This document shows positions 54,901-64,000 of a stretch of 64,000 bases of DNA, piece by piece. The translations under genes were made by a program, and so were the position numbers. Numbering within the stretch: position 1 is the first letter of the stretch; each line of letters starts with the position of its first letter. The notes beneath the pieces are model-generated. The model was not told the DNA's origin and ran no database searches. It saw only the letters and a program-made list of their open reading frames with translations. The DNA is from Syngnathus acus (taxonomy: Eukaryota > Chordata > Actinopteri > Syngnathiformes > Syngnathidae). The stretch is from contig NC_051091.1 of the NCBI RefSeq assembly GCF_901709675.1, forward strand, positions 4,002,967 to 4,066,966. The letters are read 5' to 3'.

Positions 54901-57900
54901 AATATTAACGACACACTGTTCCTCCTAAAGTGAAGGTCAAATGTCTCCAAAATGTTATACGCATGAATTTATTTCACCGAGCATTGTTTGAGAAGAAATG
55001 CTTGCAACTTTTTGAGTTGCTGTGTATAATAGTTCTCATTAAATCTCAAAGGCGTTGTGTGTTTTCAAGCTGGACTTTGCACTCACCGCTTCCTGGAAAC
55101 AAACAAGTTTGAGCTCCTCCACGCGAGTGCTCAGCAGAGCCTCCAGGGCCTGCTTCCTCTCTTGCAGAACCGCAACCCGCTCAGCCTGCAGCTTGCCATC
55201 GTGGCACACTTGAACATCTACGCAACACATTGCGCATCATCAAGCTTGAGAAAGTCCCAATCATTATTAAAGTCATCATGTCAGGTTGGATTTACACTTT
55301 TACAATAGGTGGATGTACGTATATTGGGGTTGTCTGCTGCCAGTCACACACAAAGAGTGTGACAGCTGCGTGAACAAAAGGCCTTCACACTTGCAGATGT
55401 TGTTCCAGTTGGTGGTTCCACTGAGACAAGCACTTTTGTTTTCACTCAGTTGGACTGTTCGAAAAAACACTGGCTGAAAAATTCCTCCAGGCCTTTGTGG
55501 ACTTGCCTAGACATGAAGGTGTGCGCATTTTACGCCAAAGTCTGCGGGGACTCTTTGCAAGTCATTACTCACCCGGAGCGCCCACCAAACCCATGGATGT
55601 AATCAGATGGCCTTTGACCTCCATGTGATTTAATTGCGGGGTCTTGACAATTCACGCTCCCGGCCACAGCCTCACCTGATGATGAGAAAAGCAGGTTGCA
55701 ATTCGACATGCAGCTGAAGTCCAGATGTGAGCTGATTTTGCCCACTGACCTTGTTGGGTCAGCCATGCGCTGCCCTGAGGTGTCGAGTCACTGGTCAGCG
55801 GGGGATGGTTTTCGGGTCCCCTCGTTCAAACGGAGCATCGGGAGACAGCGATTCTGATTTGGAGCTTACGACAGAACCCTTCGAAAGATGTGGAAGAAAT
55901 TTGGATTTGAAATCAAGCTAATGTGACTGTCTTGCTATGCTGCAATATTTGTCCCACTTAAACAAGCACACAGAATCTGAATCAGCAAATCTACTCATCT
56001 GACACTTAACATAATGCCCCATTACCTAAAAATGAATCACCAGCCTTGGTTTGAAGCTTAAGAAATTTTAAAAAGGCAAAGTTCTCGTGGCTCGAGGCAC
56101 AGTATGAAAGTAGGAGTCTAAAATTACCACAGTGAATTCATTAACAAGCCATTAATTTGCAAAGAGGATGTGAAATGGGAGAAGTATGGTTAATAATGTA
56201 TTCAGACAAATCCCATTGTGTGTGATGTGCAAAAATAGTAAATGCCACAAGTGTTCAGTGATGCTACCGTGACAGAGAAACAAAAACTCGCTTTAAACGG
56301 GGTTTAGTTCACTAGCGGTCGACTCAACCGAAATCACTTTTCATTACAAATGTGCTTGATTTGGCACAAACTGATGACTAACATGTCCTCCCATAGCAGA
56401 GGTTTATTCCCATCAAAGGCTAAAAGACCTCCAAAAATAGTCTCAGTTCTTTTTCTGCCAAAATCCACTCCCTCAACAATCTTCGCAAATCACAACCAGA
56501 AAGAAAGAGGCATCCCGCTGTCTGCTCGTCAGCCGAATAAATCATGAAATGCTTTCGTCAGTTAGCGAATCGGGATGGCAAGCCTTGAGGGCTGAATCAA
56601 AATCACCCCCCCCCCCTTTAACGTTGCTCCCATCAGCATGACATCTTTTAAGGCGAAACGTCTATCTGCTGAAAGAAGCGAGCTCGACCCGCTTTTTGAG
56701 TTAAGCGAGATGTCGTGTTTTGTTCCCCTGCTTCAAACAACAGTGAGTGAAGTGTGCTTTGTGTGCACACATAGTTGAAATACTTTGCACCGGCTCCTGT
56801 CCGGGGACCTGAGCTCGTAACTGTTGTGTGCTTTTGTCTCGTACATGTAAAAAGCAACAAACTCCCTGAGAAGACAGAATTGACCATTTGGTAGAGATCA
56901 TCTTCTTGGATGGTTGCCAAATGGTGTTGATGAGACTTCTTTTTTTTTTTTTATGTCTGCTTAGTCTGGAAACCAAAACATTTTCATACGACATCGCGAG
57001 GTACAACACTGCACTCCATTTTTAGAAAAGTTCAGCTCAGCAGCATTAAACTTCAAGCTTTCACGTGAATTAAACCGAAATTGTTGAGCTCCTCGGCTTG
57101 TCCAAATGGTTGTAAAACACCAAATGGATTGTAATGACCGTCCCGTAACACACCTGTTACAATGAATCTACCGAAGCACCAAAACGTCGAAGGCAAGAAT
57201 CATTCAAATCCATGATGTGTTCTTTTTTTTGTTAGATTGTGTGAAATCAAATATGCATTCCAAATTGCTGTCCCACAAAAACAAAAAGCAACAAGAACTG
57301 CCACGGGATCAGACAAACGCACCTGAGGATGTACAGCGCAAAATCTTGAAACATCTGGTGTGCAGATGCACGCGAAGATACAGGTAGAAAAAAAAAACAC
57401 GGGACTGCATCGCATTCCTCGGAGCAGCCTGCGGGAGTGCCGGCAGGAGGGATCAGATAAACTGGGAGCTGCATCAAAGGGAAGATGGAGAGCCATATGA
57501 ACAGCGCAGATATGAATGCGAGGCGATTATGGAACACGTGTTTTGTTTTGCATGGACTGGGCTGGGTGGGAGGGGGGTTGGGCAGGGGCTACGTTGGTTA
57601 AAACATGAGCTGTGCGACGCCAGCGAGCTTCCTCTGTGCCGCTCGCATCACACGAATGCAAATCAACAAGGAGTTTAACATTCAAGTCTGCCGGGCCAAA
57701 CGCCGAGGCCCACGACGTAGCTTCAAATCCGACAACGTTCAGATGTTCTCCTTTTTTCTCTGCTTCTCACTGCTGAGACCGCAACACTCTGTGGAAAGCT
57801 AAGTTACAACTGAGAAAAAAAAATCTCTCTAGCCATGATCACAATGCTTTTGAAAAAAAAAATGTGTTTCTCTAATCTTTTGGTCAAAAATCAAGTGGTT

Positions 57901-60297
57901 AGATGCATTTGAGGAAGCTACGCCACCTGGACAAAAGGCGGAGCCACTTTCAAGCGGCGCCCGGAGTGAAACAATCAGGAAGATGCGCTCTCCTTGTCAT
58001 TATGGCCGGCAAGTTTCAAAATGGTTTACTCGAATTAGTGTGATGTGAAAGGGCCTTGACCTCAACTGCATCAAACCACAAAAGAGACAGTGAGTCAGTG
58101 ACCTCGCTTTCCGGATGACTGGACAAAAGATAACAAACACACTTGTGCTTTGGTCAAAATAATCTTTATCATCTGTGCATCTGCTGTTGGGACTCACAAC
58201 GTGCTTGTTCGCTGATTGTTAGCGCTGAGCGACAATAGCCACAGGTGAGGTCGGCCATGTTGACACAGCTGCTGCTGTTGTGAACATACACACAGTAAGC
58301 GGACAAGGTTACAAATATACGTTCCCACTCAGACGAGGGAACTTCTCCTTCTTGTCCAACTGTCTCAGGCTACAGATGTGACCAGTCATGATAACGTGTC
58401 CCGACCGTGGCCCCGTCCGTATCCTCTCCAGCGGGCCTCATATATTTGATAAGCAGAAGACATGTGACTTCTGTCTGCACGTGCATGCGACTCAGTTGCA
58501 AGTCCAACAGAACTGTGTTCCGGTGTTTGTCGTCAAAGGTTTGAAAACCATCCATCAATGTATTTTTCTGTACTGCTTCTCATGTTCAGGGTTGCTGGAG
58601 TCTCCCAGATGACGCCCAGTAGAAGGCAGAACACACTAAGAACTATTCACACTCCGATTCACACCATCACCGAGTGAGAATTGAACCTCCACTTGCCTGC
58701 ACAGAAGTGGTGAAGCACTTCACCATCAGTGACAGAAACAAGACTAGCTTCAGCGTTCCATTTCCTTGAAATACTGATTCATTACATATTTATCAGCATA
58801 AAGCAGGGCAGCTTAGCTTCGACTGACCGACTCCAATAAAGGTGATTTCTCATCTCTGGCCTTGACACTCACCTTTGCACATTTGACACAATTGCTAGGA
58901 GTGAAATGAATCGAGATGGCTATCCACCTGGATTCTGCTAAGCCAAGGTGGGGGGAGTAATAAGGAAAGGAATGTGGCTCAAACGTCGGAGGGGATTATT
59001 TCGATACATTTTCCCTTTGCTCTCAAACACCTCGACCCAAACCGGTGTGTAGTCCACATTTTTATGTTCTACTGTGCCTGTGATCTACTTTGTTGATGTA
59101 AGACTTCAAAACCGCACACGGTGTAGTCGCAGCCATCTGCGAGCGCTAATCATATTAGCAAGAATTTTGATCTAATTCAGGAAGAAATGTGTCACCCACA
59201 TTCACAAATGTAGATGCGCCCTGAGACCTGATTCCTTGTACTCACAAGGCTTATCTTCTTAAATCCGAGCTTGGGAAAGAAAAAAAAAAGGCCTAGAAGC
59301 TTCCACCCAGACCAGATTTTGGAATGTTTTCACTCAGTGTCTTAAGGGCAAAATAAAGACTCATGTCCTGAACTCAACTGCAAAATGTAGAGTGATCTGG
59401 GTCAGCATCCACTCCCCTGTGATGTTTGATAGAAACACACAAAGTGGTGTAAGAGGGAGTGGCTCATTGCGAAGCAGATGGGTGGACATGAGACCAGAGA
59501 AGAAAAACAAACACAGCAGCATGTGTTAAGGAGATCAGGATGAAAGGCTGCAATAAATCAAATAAAGCATGTCTCTTTGGGAAAGGTGTAACATCCCATT
59601 AGGTAAATACAACAACAGCCGACACAACAGTCATTACTTTCCAGAAGGGTTGTTTTGCAAACACTGCAAGAGGGACACTCGCAGAGAATCCCCCTGCAGG
59701 CATCGACTGACCCTCACAGTCTTGTTTTTTTCCAGACATCCTTGTTGAGGAATCTCTTAATGATAGGCCTTCACACTCATGCATGTGAGAAAGCAGCAAT
59801 AGCATCCATAAAAACGCAGAAACATGCCCGTCTGTCTGTATTTCGCTCCATAACAACTCAGCAACAGGGGGAAGCATGACACGCATTTCTTCTCCTGTGA
59901 GCCTGCACGCGTTAATTCATTTAGATGTGCTTGCAATCCACGACATGTGTTGCCCAAAATGACCCACTCACTCATGCAAACATTCACAGCGGCCATGTGT
60001 TCAAAGCAAAGCATTGGTGAAAATAACATTTGGGTTCTTTTTTTTTTTTTTATCATTCACATACATTGCATTTAAAGTGGCGTCTCGGACGTGTGAGGCA
60101 GAATCCACGGACGTGCATCTGCATAGCCGCAGACGGCAGTATCACACACACACACGATTAATAAAATTAAAAAAAAAAACACCTTCATATACTGCGACTC
60201 TCAATGATGGAGACAATATTTTTGCATTTATTGATCTTATCTTTATGTTAAATTAGTGTTACACTTTGAAGAAGAAACACGTCTTACCGGAGAGCAT
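51953..60297 (-). CDS. ccdc120: Coiled-coil domain-containing protein 120 (CCDC120)
   Basis: CUPID/DUF3338-type adaptor, related to INAVA and FRMD4, which bind cytohesins and localise to centrosome or junctions. Exons: 60288-60297, 55676-55774, 55087-55217, 54365-54460, 54180-54234, 54009-54068, 53760-53913, 53544-53645, 52243-53253, 51953-52049. The sum is 1815 nt, about 604 aa (human about 630). Matches: coiled segment ERVAVLQERKQALEALLSTR then CFQEAELTGKLPQAFPLETG; SMSDSTSHDN; MRTRRNSVTSS; LPRSASNVEGRSVPATPLL; GSKQWSGSPD; RARRSNSSEALLDR; LALEGLRDWYLRNALG. The first exon supplies only MLS plus one base and stays in frame across a 4.5-kb intron. ATG 55766 in the next exon is an alternative start. 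The exon at 54180-54234 is the weak point: upstream reading-frame sequence LQDEAAQRRQ (54268-54297 or so) does not join it in frame, and I used the only in-frame 3' site found. Confidence 0.82.
55775..60287 (-). other. Long first intron of ccdc120
   Basis: A 4.5-kb interval between the short first exon and the rest of the gene, very long relative to the other introns here. No other gene is recognised inside. It contains short homopolymer tracts and several open frames under 105 codons without similarity to known proteins. Confidence 0.5.
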
Positions 60298-60620
60298 GAC
60301 CGATGCCTTGGGAGGACTCCGTGGTTCTCAAGCCGGGAACGAGAATCATTGCTGACGGACACGACATCCTCTTCTTTCTCCCACAAGCGAAGAATCTTTA
60401 ACGGCACGCACCACGCGTCCGAACCGGCTCGTTCATGGTAGCTCCGCGTCCAAATTGTGATTCCCGCGAGCAGTTTAACGACCGACACCTCTAGGACCCG
60501 AACGCCAGTACAGAGCGGTCCGCATCCCAGCTGAGCTGAACCGACTGACTGGAGCAACCTCCGGAAACAAGAGCGCTAAACCCCGCCCACATGCAGCACG
60601 CCCCCGATGGAATCCAAACG
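60298..60620 (-). promoter_or_regulatory. ccdc120 leader and CpG-rich promoter
   Basis: CpG-dense compared with its surroundings (for example GGCACGCACCACGCGTCCGA at 60403-60422), directly upstream of the putative first coding exon with its strong donor (CTCTCCG then GTAAGACG). No TATA box is apparent. The transcription start is not resolved. Confidence 0.5.
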
Positions 60621-62730
60621 AGTACCCCTGGCTGCTTCTTTCTTCAAAATTAACCAAATTAAAATAAAACTAAATAAACGATTAAATGAATAAAAATTGT
60701 GTCGAAAATCCACGCCGGTGCTTGTTGCTGGCATTTCGCGATACACTCACAAGCCACAAGAAGATCAGGGAAAGCCAGTGGCAATTCCTATCGTGTCGAC
60801 TAGATGGCGCTCTTTTTCTTCTTTCTTTACAAGTCCAGTGTTTCCCAGCCAAGAACCAAGAAAATTCTAAATTTCAACATCCGTTCAACATTCAAAAAAC
60901 ATACAATGCAAGTGCTGGTCGTCGTCAGCAAAAGGTGTTTACATTTTTCAAAATCAAATGTAATTCATCTCCATTGGAGCACATTGAGGCGTTCAACACC
61001 TTTCAGATATTAAATAGTTTCCTTGTCCAAAATTTAATACATTGTAGAATCTGGTACAAAACACGAAGACATCCAAGTGTAACTAATTTTATATTGCAGG
61101 CTATTGTTGGCATATTTAAAGGGCTGAGATTGGAAATTACAAAGACAGGGGGAAAAAAACATACCACAGGAAATTGAAACAGAAATTGTTGAACATTTAT
61201 GATTGAGCTCCATAAAGTCTGCCTAGCAACAACTGTGTGGCGTGACCTAAAAAAACGAACAACGCTTCCATCACTGGTGTTCAATGGATTATAGATACTG
61301 TCTTGTTTGTTCACTCTTTGCCATCACTATTGGAAGTAATCATAGAAACAAATTCGACACTACATTGTATTTTTGTAATAAAGCATTTTAATCTACTCAA
61401 ATTTTCATTTGTATGTCTTGCCATTGGATTCTATGACTGTGAGACACCAGTAATGTTTTCATGGTCCTTGGGGTTGCAAGAGGAAAAAATGGAGCCCGGT
61501 TTTATTCTAATTTAGCCACAGGAGGATTTTGCCATTCTGGATTTTGGATCACGGATCAAAAGGATTAACAGATATATCTGTCAGACAATTGTACAATACA
61601 TCTACTCGAAGGGCCACACCATTAGGTACACCTGGTCAATGAAATAACACCCATAATTAAAATTGGTCCATATTAAAATATTTCCACAATATGGCTTTAA
61701 AGCAAACGCTGCATAAAACTCAAAATATAATAATTTTATTGTGCGAATAGATTTTAACATTTTGCATAGCAACATTGATGACCCAGCTAACTTCTACAAC
61801 GGATGTGGAGTAAACCCTTGGTGTCAGCTTTCATTTTTGGAATCATACAAAAGACAATACCTAGGAGGTAAGGACCACTGCACGAAAGAAATCAATGAGT
61901 AGCTTAACATAATTCATGTTCCATTAAGGTTTCTCATTCATTCTGAATAAAATCAATTTAAGTGATGATTGTGACAAACATGACAAACATTTCCCTGTGC
62001 CATTACTGCCTCGATGACACTTTTGTTGAAATGAGAAATTTGTCACATTTGATGGGGGTGACCTCTAGATTTCTTTATCATGTGATTACAATCTGTGGCC
62101 CATCATCCTAAAAAACCTAAGCGTGGAGATGATCATGCAATTTTAATGGAAATATTATTGGAACAATATCTACAAACTGATGTAACCAAAACTTATCGTG
62201 TTTAACCAATGCCCAAAACCCACATAACCTTGTCAGAGATGATTAGTCGAAAAAAAAATATATATATAATTACCAGGGGTACTTCATCAAATCCAGGTTA
62301 TCTGAGATGACTGAACCAATCGATTATTAAACCAATATGCAGGCCGTTGGTTAAATAGGGCAGTGGCACGATAAACATGGAATAAAAGTGGGCGTGGCCA
62401 TGGGACATCTTTCTTACTGAGGGTTCAACTTGGCCAAGGACAGCCAGTGTGAGGTAAAAGATGTGAAGTCCTACATGATTCCTCAAGTACATGTTGAACA
62501 ACCACAAGACGACCTAAACTATAAGCCTGAGCGCATTTGGCAAAATTCATCATCCTTTAATGGGGCCAAAAAAAATTAATTGCGGGATTTTGGAATGCCT
62601 TTGGTGATCCTTCAATGGTACTACTCACAGTTCAATCTGCAGAGTGTCAGTGTACTGAGAAGAAATACCTGGCGCAGCAGTGCTCTCTGCCTTGGACCCA
62701 CTTTCATTCTCAGTGTCAAGTTCAACATCG
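60621..62730. other. intergenic, no gene recognised
   Basis: A 163-codon plus-strand frame (60686-61177) has no recognisable similarity and A/T-biased composition, so it is not called. A short block at 61604-61645 (GGCCACACCATTAGGTACAC) resembles a Tc1/mariner-type terminus and echoes the unit ends of the 235-bp array. The right end is presumably the 3' flank of the next gene. Confidence 0.45.
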
Positions 62731-64000
62731 TCAATCACAAAGCAGTTTACAGTAAAAGCAGATGTTCACGTTTTTCTTCACCAAGAACTCGCACGTGGAG
62801 GCCCGTTCTAATGTGACGGGGGTGTGGCTGGATAACGGCCCTTTGAGTGGCAAGCCTTGGCATAGGGTGTATTTCTCCAGGCCCAAAAGCAAACTGACTA
62901 CTTTGGTCGAAGAGGTCAACTTCTGCGGGAATTTGCGGTACAGCGAGTGGGTGGGTAAAAGTGGCTGCTTTTGCACGGTGACCTGATAGAGGAAGCCCGG
63001 GTCGATCAGCACAATGGTGTCAGACAAGTTGGACTGTTTGGAACACTGGACGATCTGAATCTGCGGGCCTTTGGCCATGATTGCATACCAGAGGATCGGC
63101 AGTGAGGTGCAGCGCAAAGAAGTGAGCAGATTCAAAAGCTGGTTATCACTGTCCTCCGCTATTTCAGCTGGATTGTCGGCCAAACTGAAGATTTGTGTGA
63201 TCTGTGAGATGAGAAAGGAACTCAGTATAAACCACAAACAGAATGATAATATTATCTTTTCATTAAACGCTTACCATAGGCAACTCATTATCCTCCTCTT
63301 CAGCGGGCCTCGGACAATCTGTCTCAAGGTGAGACTTGACTTCATTCCTTGGGTTTTGCTGGTCCTGCAAAAAGACGAAAATACAGAAAATGGATCGTGC
63401 ATCACAAGAACTCGTCTCAGTAGATTTCACAATAGTGTTTAAAACTCTAGAATGTGGTTGCATGGCAATCAGGACGGAGTATGGGAAATTTACTTAAACA
63501 CCTTTTTTTTTTTAATTGTGTTTAAAGAAATTAATCCCCCCCCAAAAAAAAATTAACTTGTTCAATTCATTGTGACACAATCTGTCCAATAACATAATAG
63601 CAGCCAACTTACTTGAGAGGCTTTATTGTTGCTTTGGGGTCCGTCCCTTTTAGCCAATTCTTGATCCTCCAAAATGGAACGATTTAACTAGGGACGCAAA
63701 GGATTATGTCATTTGTCATGATGTTCCCTTGTGGTGTCATAAGCATGTGAAATCTGCCAATTATCAAACCTGCTTAGTTTTGTCCATTAAGTTAATGTCG
63801 TGTGTGTGACTGCTTGAGGGTTCGGAGCTCCAGCTAATCTACAAAGAGAACACTATGAAAGCATTTCTGTCTCAAGTATTTAAAAAAAAAATCAATATTT
63901 AAATAACAGTTGAAGAAAAAACCACACTACAAAAAGAGTAAACTAACATCTTGAAAGTCGTCGTCCTCGTCACTGAAGTCCCAGCAGCCTGGTGGCAACT
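62731..64000 (-). CDS. Unrecognised protein, C-terminal part (continues past the right edge)
   Basis: Five exons with good GT-AG sites and consistent phase 0: 63948-64000 (cut by the window edge), 63770-63838, 63613-63687, 63275-63364, 62731-63201. The visible part is about 250 residues. An acidic start (WDFSDEDDDFQD) and a Ser/Gln/Asn-rich linker precede a C-terminal domain of about 155 residues with LNLLTSLRCTSLPILWYAIM, QIVQCSKQSNLSDTIVLIDP, LPTHSLYRKFPQKLTSSTKV and TLERASTCEFLVKKNV before the stop at 62731. The last domain looks folded and conserved, but I do not recognise its family. No signal peptide or membrane helix is seen in the part present. Confidence 0.75.

Noticed and set aside
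60686-61177. 163-codon plus-strand frame
   Set aside because: No recognisable motif, A/T-biased codons, and no partner exon or conserved feature.

Overview
The window is vertebrate nuclear DNA, almost certainly from a compact-genome teleost. It carries multi-exon genes with GT-AG introns of mostly about 60-200 nt and best-match products from vertebrate families. Between the genes lie hAT-type MITEs, LINE 3' ends and CA microsatellites. I cannot name the species. All gene models come from reading splice sites and protein similarity by eye. For the six complete models that could be checked, the summed exon lengths divide by three.

Layout. 1-11.5 kb is gene-poor and dominated by a ~5.5 kb fold-back repeat structure (2845-8329). 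Its core is about twelve head-to-tail 235-bp units, each carrying a near-perfect hairpin. Then come: mst1r (RON receptor tyrosine kinase, minus, 11892-19507, 20 coding exons, 1379 aa); mon1a (minus, 22592-24948, 512 aa); traip (plus, 26137-28749, 15 exons, 455 aa), head-to-head with mon1a; a group III metabotropic glutamate receptor, best grm6 (minus, 29998-38886, 894 aa); membrane-type comt (minus, 41488-42915, 263 aa); an SRPK-family kinase (minus, 44273-48445, 591 aa); ccdc120 (minus, 51953-60297, about 604 aa, with one unresolved splice junction); and the 3' end of an unrecognised gene running off the right edge (minus, 62731-64000).

How the genes relate. From memory, mst1r-mon1a-traip are also neighbours on human 3p21, so this is an old linkage rather than a functional operon. 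The other genes serve unrelated roles: retinal or neuronal glutamate signalling (grm6), catechol methylation (comt), SR-protein phosphorylation (srpk) and a junction or centrosome-associated adaptor (ccdc120).

Mobile DNA. Three copies of one ~305-323 bp hAT MITE (8866, 37861, 45644) each have a perfect 8-bp target-site duplication. A fourth hAT remnant inside an mst1r intron (12530-12984) also has a perfect 8-bp duplication and is related to the arms of the fold-back structure.
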